Assembly (NCBI RefSeq): GCF_009735685.1
Contig: NZ_WHPN01000321.1
Coordinates: 800 to 34,681 of the forward strand
Length of the DNA stretch: 33,882 bases
DNA from: Streptomyces lycii
GTDB taxonomy: Bacteria > Actinomycetota > Actinomycetes > Streptomycetales > Streptomycetaceae
Direction: 5' to 3'
Of this stretch, positions 11,889 through 19,703 are shown one piece after another; the first letter of the stretch is position 1, and every line of letters starts with the position of its first letter. The position numbers were made by a program, and so were the translations under genes. The notes beneath the pieces are model-generated. The model saw only the letters and a program-made list of their open reading frames with translations. It did no database searches and was not told the origin of the DNA.

Positions 11889-12197
11889 TTACTTCTCGAC
11901 GATCGCGAGCACGTCGCGAGCCGAGAGGACGAGGTACTCCTCGCCGTTGTACTTCACCTCGGTGCCGCCGTACTTGCTGTAGAGCACGACATCGCCGACG
12001 GAAACGTCGAGCGGAAGACGGTTGCCGTCCTCGAAGCGGCCCGGGCCAACGGCCAGGACGACGCCCTCCTGGGGCTTCTCCTTGGCAGTGTCCGGAATGA
12101 CCAGGCCCGAAGCCGTGGTCTGCTCGGCGTCGAGCGGCTGGACCACGATGCGGTCCTCGAGCGGCTTGATGGCAACCTTGGAGCTGGCGGTCGTCAC
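11889..12197 (-). CDS. groES: 10 kDa co-chaperonin GroES
   Basis: A 102-residue GroES. The family core is intact: [19 protein letters not shown], the mobile loop region around [17 protein letters not shown] (about 29-45), VAVGPGR-like [11 protein letters not shown], and [36 protein letters not shown]. It caps the GroEL chamber. GTG at 12197 follows a strong GGGGGAGG. It is the first gene of the heat-shock operon, controlled by two CIRCE sites upstream and presumably by HrcA, whose gene is not in the window. Confidence 0.97.
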   Translation of the reverse strand: MTTASSKVAIKPLEDRIVVQPLDAEQTTASGLVIPDTAKEKPQEGVVLAVGPGRFEDGNRLPLDVSVGDVVLYSKYGGTEVKYNGEEYLVLSARDVLAIVEK

Positions 12198-12297
12198 GAT
12201 CCGACCTCCCCCTTCGGAGATCTCACGGGGTTAACTGTCTGAGGTGGCGACCGGGTAAATCCGTCGTCGCGGGTGCCGGACCTGCCCGTCGCTGTGT

Positions 12298-12324
12298 TTG
12301 GCACTCGTGTATGCCGAGTGCCAA
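12298..12324. promoter_or_regulatory. CIRCE operator 1
   Basis: TTGGCACTC, nine bases, GAGTGCCAA: a perfect inverted repeat differing from the CIRCE consensus TTAGCACTC-N9-GAGTGCTAA by one symmetrical change. It covers the predicted transcription start of groES. HrcA is the expected repressor. Confidence 0.93.
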
Positions 12325-12329
12325 CGCCG

Positions 12330-12358
12330 AGACTATGACGCGGTTAGCACTCGGTCAA
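12330..12358 (-). promoter_or_regulatory. groES-groEL1 promoter
   Basis: On the minus strand TTGACC (12353-12358) and TAGTCT (12330-12335) are separated by 17 bases, a near-consensus vegetative promoter. The -35 lies inside CIRCE 2 and the start point falls in CIRCE 1. The leader would be about 125 bases. Confidence 0.85.
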
Positions 12359-12370
12359 GCGGAGTGCCAG
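12344..12370. promoter_or_regulatory. CIRCE operator 2
   Basis: TTAGCACTC, nine bases, GAGTGCCAG. The left arm matches the CIRCE consensus exactly; the right arm has two changes. It overlaps the -35 element of the groES promoter. Confidence 0.9.
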
Positions 12371-12448
12371 CGCGGCGCGGCCCGGAGTCTTTGGAACGGG
12401 CGCACCACGGCACGGACGCGGGCGTTCCGCGGCACGGACACGGGCCGC

Positions 12449-12513
12449 GCGGGCACGGAACGCGGGCACGGAACGCGGGCACGGAACGCGGGCACGGAAC
12501 GCGGGCACGGAAA
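12449..12513. repeat. 13-base tandem repeat, five copies
   Basis: The unit GCGGGCACGGAAC is repeated five times without change from 12449 (the last copy runs into the following hairpin). It lies in non-coding DNA between the groES promoter and the terminator of the VOC gene. Confidence 0.9.
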
Positions 12514-12565
12514 CGGCCCGGCGCCGGGGTTCTCGGGTCGAGAATCCGGGCGCCGGGCCGTTTCC
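12509..12565. terminator. Long compound hairpin after the VOC gene
   Basis: A perfect 17-base-pair outer stem (GGAAACGGCCCGGCGCC with GGCGCCGGGCCGTTTCC) contains an inner stem TTCTCG/CGAGAA with a 3-base loop. It ends transcripts of the minus-strand VOC gene and insulates the groES promoter from it. Confidence 0.85.
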
Positions 12566-12638
12566 CTGCCCTCGGGACGGGACGGGACGGGTCGGAGCGA
12601 GCGGGACGCGGGCAGGCCGGCCCGTCCGCCCGCGCGCG

Positions 12639-13040
12639 TCACTGCATCGCCGACATGTCCATGTACACGACCTCCCAGAGGTGGCCGTCCGGGTCCTGGA
12701 AGGAACGGCCGTACATCGGGCCCTCCTCCATCGTCTCGTTCGAGGCGGACCCTCCCGCGGCCAGCGCGGCGTCCACCAGCCGGTCGACCTCGGCCCGGCT
12801 GCCGACCCCGAGGCAGTTGATCGCCTCGGTGGTGCGCGTGGCGTCGGCGATCTCCTTCTTGGTGAACGTCTTGAAGAACGGCTCGGTCATCACCATCACG
12901 TAGATCTCGTCGGAGATGACGATGCTGGCCGCGTTCTCGTCGGAGAACTGGGGGTTCGCGGAATAGCCGAGGGCGCTCCAGAAGTCCTTGCTGCGCTGGA
13001 GGTCCTTGACGGGAAGGTTGACGAAGATCTGCGTGGCCAT
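12639..13040 (-). CDS. VOC superfamily protein (glyoxalase/bleomycin-resistance fold)
   Basis: A 133-residue protein with the two beta-alpha-beta-beta-beta modules of the VOC superfamily. It starts ATQIFVNLPVKDLQRSKDFWSALGY and ends with the typical GRSFQDPDGHLWEVVYMD, whose Glu is the usual metal ligand. It resembles the PhnB/YaeR-like lactoylglutathione lyase-like proteins; its substrate cannot be told. ATG 13040 is chosen because the fold begins there, with a purine-rich GAGAGAAGAGA upstream; an in-frame ATG at 13133 would add a Pro-rich stretch without family support. Confidence 0.9.
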   Translation of the reverse strand: MATQIFVNLPVKDLQRSKDFWSALGYSANPQFSDENAASIVISDEIYVMVMTEPFFKTFTKKEIADATRTTEAINCLGVGSRAEVDRLVDAALAAGGSASNETMEEGPMYGRSFQDPDGHLWEVVYMDMSAMQ

Positions 13041-13181
13041 GGCCGTCTCTTCTCTCTCGGGCGCCGCTTCCGGTGCCGGGTGCGCCGTGTGGTCTCTACG
13101 GGGGGATGGACCGGGCGGCCCGGCGGAACTCATCGGTGTCCGGGGAAGAACTCGAAAGAATTTTCCCGGGCGGTCCTGCCG

Positions 13182-14465
13182 TCAGACGTAGTCCTCCAAC
13201 AGCGCCACCGCGAGCCCCTGTCCGGTGGCGGTCCGCAGGACCCGGCGCACCACGTCGGGCATCGTGCCGTCCCAGTCGCGCGGGCCCCGGAAATGGGTGA
13301 GGACGATGTCACCGGGCCGCAGCCGCTTCCCGTCGCGGAACTCCATCCGGCCGGGGAACGCCTCCGCCGCCCACAGCGGTACGACGTCGATGCCGCAGGC
13401 GGTCGCGGCACGCAGGGTGTCCCGGTCGTAGGCGCCGTAGGGCGGGCGCAGCAGCCGCGGGCGCTCGCCGATCTCCCGTTCCAGGTGGCGCTGCTGGCCG
13501 CAGATCTGCTCGCGCTGGCCCGCGTAGGACAGGGACGTCAGATAGGGGTGGTCGAGCGTGTGGTTCTGCACGCGGGAGCCCTGGGCGCGCAGGGTGCGGA
13601 AGTAGTCGTAGCCGTCACGGATCAGATAGTGCGAGAGGAAGGCCGAGACCGGTACGTCCAGTTCGTCCAGCATCCGCAGCAGGCGCGGGTCCTTGTGGTC
13701 GCCGTCGTCGATGGTGAGGAAGACGACCGGGTCGTCGGTGGGGACCCGGGCGATCACATGGGGCAGCCCGGTCATGTCCGAGCCGCGGCGGAAGCCGGGC
13801 GGGGTGTGCAGCTCCGGTTTGGTCCGGGGCGGCGGGGGCGGGAGGAGCGGGGGCTCGGCGAGTCCCCACTTCTCGGCGGCGGCGCGGCGGCGCTCCCTGT
13901 CCGCCGGATCCTCCGGGTCGCCCGGGGCCGCCCGGGTTCCCCGGCCCTTCGGGGTCCCCCGGCCCCCGGCCGTGCCCTTGCCGGGGGCTGCCGCCTCCTT
14001 CCGGATGCGTTCGGCGGACTCGGCCAGGGCGAGGGCCGTGCCCGCGAGGGGTGCGACGCCGTCGCCGCGGGCGGGCGGCTCGGCGTCCCCGCCGGAGAGG
14101 GCCGAGCGGCCGGGGCCGGAGGCCGGGGCGTCGCTCGCCGGCGCCGAGGAGCCGGGCGCGGAGGCGGGGTGGTCCGTCACGGAGGCCGGGGAGTCGGTCA
14201 CGGAGGCCGAGGCACGGTCGTCCCGCACGCCGGGCGCGGGGGGCCAGCCGTCCTCGGGCGGCTGGGCACAGGCGCCGGAGACGATCCCGGCCAGCGCGAG
14301 GCCGAGGACGACACCGGAGGTGCGCGCCCGGCGCCGCGGCCCTTTGCGGTGCGGGTTGTGCCGGTGCGGCTGCCGGTGCGGCGGCCGGCCGTGCGGTTCC
14401 GGGGCGGCGCGCGCCCGGGTGGTCCACCCCCGCCCATTTTTGTCGTCTTTTCGTACAAATCCCAT
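13182..14465 (-). CDS. Exported polysaccharide deacetylase (NodB domain)
   Basis: A 427-residue exported protein. A basic N-terminus is followed by a hydrophobic segment (about 50-66, GVVLGLALAGIVSGACA) that is a signal peptide; Cys66 sits in a poor lipobox, so lipidation is uncertain. Residues 70-225 are a Pro/Ala/Ser-rich linker with repeats such as DSPASVTDHPASAP. The NodB deacetylase domain (about 240-425) has TIDDG (Asp253, Asp254), NHTLDH (His302, His306 as metal ligands), RPPYG (340-344) and LTHF (389-392), so all catalytic motifs are present. Likely substrates are N-acetylated cell-wall glycans. The start ATG 14465 lacks a good ribosome site. It is divergent from the methyltransferase with 88 bases between. 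Confidence 0.88.
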   Translation of the reverse strand: MGFVRKDDKNGRGWTTRARAAPEPHGRPPHRQPHRHNPHRKGPRRRARTSGVVLGLALAGIVSGACAQPPEDGWPPAPGVRDDRASASVTDSPASVTDHPASAPGSSAPASDAPASGPGRSALSGGDAEPPARGDGVAPLAGTALALAESAERIRKEAAAPGKGTAGGRGTPKGRGTRAAPGDPEDPADRERRRAAAEKWGLAEPPLLPPPPPRTKPELHTPPGFRRGSDMTGLPHVIARVPTDDPVVFLTIDDGDHKDPRLLRMLDELDVPVSAFLSHYLIRDGYDYFRTLRAQGSRVQNHTLDHPYLTSLSYAGQREQICGQQRHLEREIGERPRLLRPPYGAYDRDTLRAATACGIDVVPLWAAEAFPGRMEFRDGKRLRPGDIVLTHFRGPRDWDGTMPDVVRRVLRTATGQGLAVALLEDYV

Positions 14466-14541
14466 GGGCCGGATGCTGCCAGCGCCCGGGAACCTGTCCG
14501 TCCCGACACCCCGGCCACCGGCCGCCACCCACCGCATGGCC

Positions 14542-14547
14542 CACAAT
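14542..14547 (+). promoter_or_regulatory. -10 element (leaderless) of the methyltransferase gene
   Basis: CACAAT followed by six bases and the GTG at 14554. The spacing suggests a leaderless transcript and supports GTG 14554 over the in-frame ATG 14536, which would overlap the -10. Confidence 0.5.
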
Positions 14548-14553
14548 GTCCGG

Positions 14554-15858
14554 GTGAACGACCCCGCCGACGCCTTCGCCGCACTGCTCACCCCGGAGGG
14601 CCGGGGGCTCCTCGACAGCCTCCGCGACCACGACCCGGCGCGGGAGCTGGCCACCGCCACCCGGCTGCGCCGCGAGCACCCGGCGGAGCTGGTGTCGGCG
14701 GCGCTCGGCCAGGCACGGCTGCGGCAGCGGGCGGCGGCGAAGTTCGGGCCCGGGGACGCGTACCGGATGTACTTCACCCCGAACGGCGTCGAGCAGGCGA
14801 CGCGCGCCTCCGTCGCCACGTACCGCGCCGGCCGGTTCGCCGCCCTGGGCGTACGGCACGTCGCCGACCTGTGCTGCGGCATCGGCGGCGACGCGATCGC
14901 GCTGGCGCGGGCCGGCATACGGGTGCTGGCGGTCGACCGGGACCCCCTCACCTGCGCGGTGGCCCGGGCCAACGCGGAGGCGCTGGGTCTGGCCGGGCTG
15001 ATCGAGGTGCGCTGCGCGGACGTGACCGAGGTGGACGTGTCGCCGTACGACGCCGTGTTCGCCGATCCGGCACGGCGGGGCGGCCGGGGACGGGTGTTCG
15101 ACCCGGAGGCGTACTCGCCGCCGCTGTCCTGGGCGGTGGGGGCGGCGCGCCGGACTCCGTACGCGGCGCTGAAGATCGCGCCGGGGGTGCCGCACGAGGC
15201 GGTGCCGGACGACGCCGAGGCGGAGTGGATCTCGGACGGCGGGGACGTGAAGGAGGCAGTGCTGTGGTTCGCCACGGGGCCCGCCGACCCCGCAGGAGCA
15301 GGCGGCGGCGCAGGCTCAGGCGTATCCGGGACCGGAGCTGGACCTGGAGTTGGATTCGGATCGGGCGGGCCGGCCGCCGACGGTGCCCGGACCCCCGCCC
15401 CGGTTCCGGGCGGCCGCCGCGCCACCCTGCTGCCGTCCGGCGCCTCCCTGGCCGGCACCGGCCTTCCGGACCCTCCGGCGGGCCCGGTGGGCCGCTACCT
15501 GTACGAGCCGGACGGCGCGGTCATCCGCGCGCACCTGGTGGCGGACGTGGCGGCGGCGCTGGGCGGGCGGCTGATCGACCCGACAATCGCGTACATCACC
15601 GCCGACGAGCCGACCCCGACGCCGTACGCGACCCCGTACGAGATCACCGACGCGCTCCCGTTCAACCTGAAGAAGCTCAAGGCGCTGCTGCGCGAGCGCG
15701 AGGTCGGCCATCTGACGGTGAAGAAGCGCGGCTCGGCGATCGAACCGGAGGAACTGCGCCGCAAGGTCAAACCGCGCGGGCCGAACGCGGCGACGGTCTT
15801 CCTGACCCGGGTCGCGGGCGCTCCGGCGATGCTGACCGGCCGCCCTGTCCGCGGCTGA
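14554..15858 (+). CDS. Class I SAM-dependent methyltransferase with THUMP-like domain
   Basis: A 434-residue protein. The N-terminal part contains a Rossmann methyltransferase: motif I ADLCCGIGGDAIALARAG (about 104-121), acidic VDRDP (about 127-131), and DPARRGGRGR (about 171-180) where the catalytic loop is expected. The C-terminal part (about 310-425) is the THUMP-like domain (ITDALPFNLKKLKALLREREVGHLTVKKRG, then ELRRKVKPRGPNAATVFLTR). The family occurs widely in actinobacteria and probably modifies RNA; this is inferred from the THUMP-like domain. Residues 243-286 form a Gly/Ala/Pro-rich insert of repeat-like DNA between the domains. The start is discussed at the -10 element. Confidence 0.88.
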   Translation: MNDPADAFAALLTPEGRGLLDSLRDHDPARELATATRLRREHPAELVSAALGQARLRQRAAAKFGPGDAYRMYFTPNGVEQATRASVATYRAGRFAALGVRHVADLCCGIGGDAIALARAGIRVLAVDRDPLTCAVARANAEALGLAGLIEVRCADVTEVDVSPYDAVFADPARRGGRGRVFDPEAYSPPLSWAVGAARRTPYAALKIAPGVPHEAVPDDAEAEWISDGGDVKEAVLWFATGPADPAGAGGGAGSGVSGTGAGPGVGFGSGGPAADGARTPAPVPGGRRATLLPSGASLAGTGLPDPPAGPVGRYLYEPDGAVIRAHLVADVAAALGGRLIDPTIAYITADEPTPTPYATPYEITDALPFNLKKLKALLREREVGHLTVKKRGSAIEPEELRRKVKPRGPNAATVFLTRVAGAPAMLTGRPVRG

Positions 15859-15933
15859 CCGCGTCCGGACCGGTCGGCTGTCCGCGTCCGGACCGGGGCG
15901 GCTGTCCGCGTCCGTGTCCGCGTCCGGACCGCG
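15859..15933. repeat. TGTCCGCGTCCGGACCGG repeats
   Basis: About three imperfect copies of CTGTCCGCGTCCGGACCGG follow the methyltransferase stop directly. The rest of the gap to 16060 contains no gene that I can support. Confidence 0.7.
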
Positions 15934-16060
15934 CGGGCGCACAGCCCTTCTCCCACAGCCCCTCCCCCGGAGAGAACGCCCGCGCCCCCCTCGGACCGAC
16001 CGGCCACTGTCCGGATATCGCTTGCTGAGCCCCGCTGTTGGGACGATCCGCCCCTCGCTA

Positions 16061-16089
16061 CTGACAAAGCGGCAAGCGCTTACTACATT
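16061..16089 (+). promoter_or_regulatory. Promoter with LacI-type operator in the spacer
   Basis: CTGACA (16061-16066) and TACATT (16084-16089) with a 17-base spacer make a good vegetative promoter for the beta-helix gene. The spacer contains the palindrome AAGCGCTT (16074-16081), the core typical of operators of LacI/GalR regulators of sugar use. The regulator is not in the window. Confidence 0.7.
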
Positions 16090-16134
16090 GACCGCTGCTC
16101 CCCCTCCATCACCCCCACAACAGGAGCCGCGAAC

Positions 16135-17334
16135 ATGAGAAGCGACACCGCGACACCGTTCAGGAAGCGCAAGCCGGCCTTACTGGCCGCCGGTCTGCTC
16201 ACGACGGCCGCCATGGTGACGACCCTGTGGTCCCCGGCCGGCGCGTCGGAGACCGGCACCGCCGACGCGCCGCGCGCGGCGCTGGCCTGCGGCGACGGCT
16301 CGTACCAGGCGGAGGCCGTGAAGGACGGCAACACCTGGACCGCCCGCAACGGCGGCAGCACCGTCTACACCGGCGGCAGCATGCTCGACGCGATGGGCGC
16401 GGCCGTGGGCAGCCTCTCCTCGGGGCGCACGTCGAAGGAGCGCGTCGTCGTCCGCGGCTCCGGCGACATCAGCGCGGGCGCCCGGCTCTCCCTGCCCAGC
16501 TACACCACGCTCGACGTGTGCGGCACGATCAACGTCACCGGCTCGGGCTCCGGCGACATGGCGCCGATCTACGCCCGCGGCAAGACGGACATCGAAATCC
16601 AGAACCTCAAGGTCACGGGCAGCCCGCTGTACGGCATCTTCGCCCGCAACGTCGACAACCTCACCCTGGGCCAGATCGACATGCGGCTCTCCAGCGGCCT
16701 CGGCATCCGTGTCGACAACCACGGCGACCGCAACGACCCGTCGTCGAACATCCGGATGGACAACGTCTACGTCTCGGGCGCCAGCTCGCACGCGGTCGAG
16801 ACGTACGGCGTCGACCACCTCACCGTCGGCACGGTCACCGCCCGCGACGTCGGCGAGTCCGGGCTGCTGCTCAACGACACCACCAACGCCGAGGTCGGCA
16901 CGGTCGACGCCGAGAACGCGGGCAGCGGCACCGGTTACGCGGCCTTCCGCATGGCCAACCGCAACGGCCGGATCGGCGACAGCTACGCCACCAACATCCA
17001 CGTCGGCCAGGTCGTCGCGCGCGGCGGCGGACGCGGGATCTTCTGCGTCTCGGAGAGCGGCGGGGCGGTCATCGACCGGGTGGACATCGCCAACACCGGG
17101 AACAACTCGATCCTCATCGAGAACTGCTACAACGTGACGGTCGCCGGGCAGAGCGGCACCGTGTCGGGCGGCGGGGAGATCCGGCTGGCGGCCCGCTCGG
17201 AGTTCGCGAACAACCGGGACATCACGATCCAGAACCTCACGGTGACGGGCACGTCGATCCGCGAGAGCCCCTGCGGCGAGAACACGACGTTCCGCAACAA
17301 CAACGTGTCGGGCGGCAGCCAGGACATCTGCTGA
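16135..17334 (+). CDS. Secreted right-handed parallel beta-helix protein
   Basis: A 399-residue secreted protein. Residues 1-39 are a signal peptide (KRKPALLAAGLLTTAAMVTTLWSPAGASE). From about 90 to 390 runs a parallel beta-helix of short repeated strands (for example IEIQNLKVTGSPLYGIFARNVDNLTLGQIDM, then NIRMDNVYVSGASSHAVETYGVDHLTVGTV), as in pectate lyases and polysaccharide lyases or hydrolases. Cysteines at both ends (LACGDG, DVCGT, ESPCGE, final C) probably form disulfides. No catalytic motif is certain, so pectate lyase is only one possibility. ATG 16135 follows AGGAG with eight bases between. The upstream LacI-type operator points to induction by a plant or fungal sugar. Confidence 0.88.
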   Translation: MRSDTATPFRKRKPALLAAGLLTTAAMVTTLWSPAGASETGTADAPRAALACGDGSYQAEAVKDGNTWTARNGGSTVYTGGSMLDAMGAAVGSLSSGRTSKERVVVRGSGDISAGARLSLPSYTTLDVCGTINVTGSGSGDMAPIYARGKTDIEIQNLKVTGSPLYGIFARNVDNLTLGQIDMRLSSGLGIRVDNHGDRNDPSSNIRMDNVYVSGASSHAVETYGVDHLTVGTVTARDVGESGLLLNDTTNAEVGTVDAENAGSGTGYAAFRMANRNGRIGDSYATNIHVGQVVARGGGRGIFCVSESGGAVIDRVDIANTGNNSILIENCYNVTVAGQSGTVSGGGEIRLAARSEFANNRDITIQNLTVTGTSIRESPCGENTTFRNNNVSGGSQDIC

Positions 17335-17359
17335 CGCCGTTCGCCACACCGCCCCGCTC

Positions 17360-17399
17360 AGCGGTGTCACCGGCCGCGCCTGCCGCCGGTGACACCGCT
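17360..17399. terminator. Bidirectional terminator
   Basis: A perfect 15-base-pair stem (AGCGGTGTCACCGGC with GCCGGTGACACCGCT) and a 10-base loop lies between the convergent beta-helix and Uma2 genes. Confidence 0.88.
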
Positions 17400-17409
17400 C
17401 GTTCGCGTC

Positions 17410-17988
17410 TCAGTCTGCGTAGTCCAACAGCTTGGACGTGTCCAGTTTCATGCCGACCGGCACCGGAAGCTCGACCAGGGCCCCGTACGGACAGGTCGCA
17501 CGGGAGCGGTACTTCCCCCCGACCGGCTGCGAGTGGACCGTGAGGGAACACTCTTCCCGATCGATGAGCAGGTGGACCGGAATGCCCGCGGCCGCATAAC
17601 CGTCACGCTTGTCCACCCGGTCCCGCCGGTCCGTGTCGGGGTCGTGCGAGGTGACCTCGACGGTCATCAGCACACCGCTGGGCTCCGCCCATTCCCCCTG
17701 CCCCACGAAGTGGTCCTCCGGGACGAGCACACCGTCCGGGCGGGCGCGGCCCTTCCGGTAGCTTTCCGTCCGCAGCCCCTGCTCGGGGTACAGCGCCAAC
17801 TCCGGACGCTGCTGCATGCACTGCTTCACAAGCCACATGACGATGGCCCCGTGAATGCCGTCCGGCACGGGCTTGACCTCGAGTTTTCCCTTGATGAATT
17901 CCAGCCGCACGGTCTCCGGGGCCGTGCGGGCAAGCTGCTCGAACTCTTCGACGAGCATCTGTGGCCGGCCTGAAGTCATAGGGCTCAT
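17410..17988 (-). CDS. Uma2 family endonuclease-fold protein
   Basis: A 192-residue protein of the Uma2/DUF820 family, which has the PD-(D/E)XK restriction-endonuclease fold. Seen are ETVRLEFIKGKLEVKP near 20-35, ARPDGVLVPED near 95 (the active-site Asp), and VLMTVEVTSHDPDTDRRDRVDKRDGYAAAGIPVHLLID, giving the E-V-x-S and R/K residues of the nuclease core. Members are abundant in actinomycetes and cyanobacteria; their role is unknown. The start ATG 17988 is fixed by AGGAGG eight bases upstream; longer in-frame starts have no such site. Confidence 0.9.
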   Translation of the reverse strand: MSPMTSGRPQMLVEEFEQLARTAPETVRLEFIKGKLEVKPVPDGIHGAIVMWLVKQCMQQRPELALYPEQGLRTESYRKGRARPDGVLVPEDHFVGQGEWAEPSGVLMTVEVTSHDPDTDRRDRVDKRDGYAAAGIPVHLLIDREECSLTVHSQPVGGKYRSRATCPYGALVELPVPVGMKLDTSKLLDYAD

Positions 17989-18103
17989 GGTGTCGCCTCC
18001 TGACCCCCATGGTGCCCCGGCCACTGCCCGCGAGTCCTGCACCTGCACAGTCATGCGCGGTTCCCTTCGCTGTGACGGCGGCGCGCAGCACACGCTACCG
18101 AGC

Positions 18104-18120
18104 CATAGCCGTGCGCTATG
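18104..18120. promoter_or_regulatory. Palindrome upstream of the Uma2 gene
   Basis: CATAGC and GCTATG flank five bases. It lies about 115 bases upstream of the Uma2 start and just beyond the ATPase stop, in locally AT-richer DNA, so it may be an operator or part of a terminator. Confidence 0.35.
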
Positions 18121-18152
18121 AACCGAATACGTAAAGTCATACCGCCATACCG

Positions 18153-18779
18153 TCAGACCGAAGGGCCGCTACTGGTTGCCGCCGGGCCGGCGGGTGCGGC
18201 ACCGCTCAGCCCCAGCTCGAACCAGAGCCCCTTCGCGTACCAGCCGAGCGGGTCCCCCTCCACCGTCCCCCACGACCGGGCCAACGCCTCGACCGGACCG
18301 AGCCCGCGCCCCTGTGTGCAGTCCGGGCCCGGCATGGCGGCGGGCGGGCGCGGCCGGACCGCCGAGCCGTCGTACACACCGCCCCGTACGCACGGCGGGC
18401 ACAGCAGGACGCGCAGCATCAGGCTGTCGCCGTCCGCGTGCAGACAGCTGTTCCCGACCAGCTCCGACGCGCACAGCACGGCACCGTCGACCAGGTCCCC
18501 GTCCTGCCCGGCACAGCGCAGCACCGTGCCGACGAAGTCGCGGCAGATCTTCGGGGCGGTGGCGTTGCGCACGCTGTGCGGGGTGTAGACGCAGGACGTG
18601 CCGGCGACCGGAACCAGCCGATCGGGGACGCGCCGCTCCAGCGAGGCTTTGGCGTACGGACTCACGGCCAACTCCGGTGTCTCCGGCCGCGGTCGCGGCG
18701 CCGATGCGCCACGCTCTCGGCGCCGATCCCAACACAGAGCCGTATGCAAACATCTACTACCGTTCTCTTGAACTTCCAC
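18153..18779 (-). CDS. Histidine-kinase-like ATPase (anti-sigma-type)
   Basis: A protein with the HATPase_c_2 fold of RsbW/SpoIIAB-like proteins, common in Streptomyces. The N box is LCASELVGNSCLHADG, the G1 region VYDGSAVRPRPP, and GLGPVEALARSWG with KGLWFEL closes the domain. It may phosphorylate or sequester a partner protein; none is identified. The start is uncertain: GTG 18779 gives 208 residues with an unusual N-terminus, while GTG 18665 (170 residues, GGAG upstream) starts shortly before the conserved part. It is divergent from an XRE/DUF5753 regulator with DUF397 downstream, the usual whiJ-like set. Confidence 0.82.
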   Translation of the reverse strand: MEVQENGSRCLHTALCWDRRRERGASAPRPRPETPELAVSPYAKASLERRVPDRLVPVAGTSCVYTPHSVRNATAPKICRDFVGTVLRCAGQDGDLVDGAVLCASELVGNSCLHADGDSLMLRVLLCPPCVRGGVYDGSAVRPRPPAAMPGPDCTQGRGLGPVEALARSWGTVEGDPLGWYAKGLWFELGLSGAAPAGPAATSSGPSV

Positions 18780-18796
18780 GACAAATAGACCCGTTC

Positions 18797-18813
18797 GTGT
18801 GAGCGCGACACAC
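18797..18813. promoter_or_regulatory. Candidate operator between ATPase and XRE genes
   Basis: GTGTG, seven bases, CACAC: a perfect inverted repeat in the 62-base divergent gap, well placed for autoregulation by the XRE protein. Confidence 0.4.
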
Positions 18814-18841
18814 TGAGAGCGACATTTCCGGAGAGGACGTC

Positions 18842-19693
18842 ATGCCGCCGAGAAGCACCCCAACGGCCCGCCAGCTGCGGCTCGGTACGGAGCTGCGGAG
18901 GATGCGCGAACACGCAGGGCTCAGCATTCAGGAGGCCGCCGACGGCTTGGGCATCAACCGGACGCACATCACCAACCTGGAGCTGGCCCGCTTCGGCATC
19001 AGCGAGGAGCGTGTGCGAGCGCTCGCCGCGATCTACGCCTGCCCGGACAGCGCGTACGTCGACGCGCTGGCAGCGATGACCCACGACCGCAAGGGCGGCT
19101 GGTGGGACGAGTACCGTGGCCGCATCGCGACCGGTGGTCTGGATCTGGCCGAGCTGGAGCACTACGCCACAGAGCTGCGGGTGGCTGAACTCATCCACGT
19201 TCCGGGGCTGTTGCAGACGGAGCAGTACGCCCGTGCCGTGCTCGGCGAGGCGATCCCCGCGTGGTCCCCCGCAGAACTTCGCCGCAGACTCTCCCATCGG
19301 CTCAAGCGCCGCGACATCCTGGACCGGGATGAGCCGCCACCGTGCACCTTCATCGTTCACGAAGCCGCGCTGCGCACTCGCTTCGGTGGTCGAGCGGTCA
19401 TGCTCGCCCAGCTCGAAAGCCTGCTGGAGGCGTCGGAACGCGCGAACATCACTCTGCGCGTCCTGCCGATGGACGCAGGCGGGTTTCCGGTGGCCGGTGT
19501 GTCGGTCACTTACGCCGCAGGTCCCGTACCACAACTCGACACCGTCCAGCTGGACACCGCGCACGGTGCAATCTTCCTCGACGCGGAATCGCAGCTGGCG
19601 AACCACCGGGGCGTTCTCGACGCGGCCGAGCGCGTGTCCCTGCCGGCCGACGCAACGCGTACGTTCATCTCCCGCATCGCCCAACACATGTGA
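18842..19693 (+). CDS. XRE-family regulator with DUF5753 domain
   Basis: A 283-residue protein of the WhiJ-like type. A Cro/C1 helix-turn-helix is at about 11-68 (LRLGTELRRMREHAGLSIQEAADGLGINRTHITNLE). Residues 90-280 are DUF5753 (from GGWWDEYRGRI through IHVPGLLQTEQYARAVL to LDTVQLDTAHGAIFLDAE). Such proteins bind DNA near their own gene and are released by small DUF397 partners; some control development and antibiotic production. ATG 18842 follows GGAGAGGA. The DUF397 gene begins 10 bases after its stop. Confidence 0.95.
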   Translation: MPPRSTPTARQLRLGTELRRMREHAGLSIQEAADGLGINRTHITNLELARFGISEERVRALAAIYACPDSAYVDALAAMTHDRKGGWWDEYRGRIATGGLDLAELEHYATELRVAELIHVPGLLQTEQYARAVLGEAIPAWSPAELRRRLSHRLKRRDILDRDEPPPCTFIVHEAALRTRFGGRAVMLAQLESLLEASERANITLRVLPMDAGGFPVAGVSVTYAAGPVPQLDTVQLDTAHGAIFLDAESQLANHRGVLDAAERVSLPADATRTFISRIAQHM

Positions 19694-19703
19694 AGGCAGA
19701 GCA

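Noticed and set aside
13141..13172. Terminator after the deacetylase (GGGGAA ... TTTTCCC)
   Set aside because: The arms pair over only about five bases before mismatches; too weak to annotate.
14466..15458. Long upstream extension of the deacetylase frame opposite the methyltransferase
   Set aside because: The signal peptide begins at 14465 and the upstream part is antisense to the methyltransferase, whose motifs are certain.
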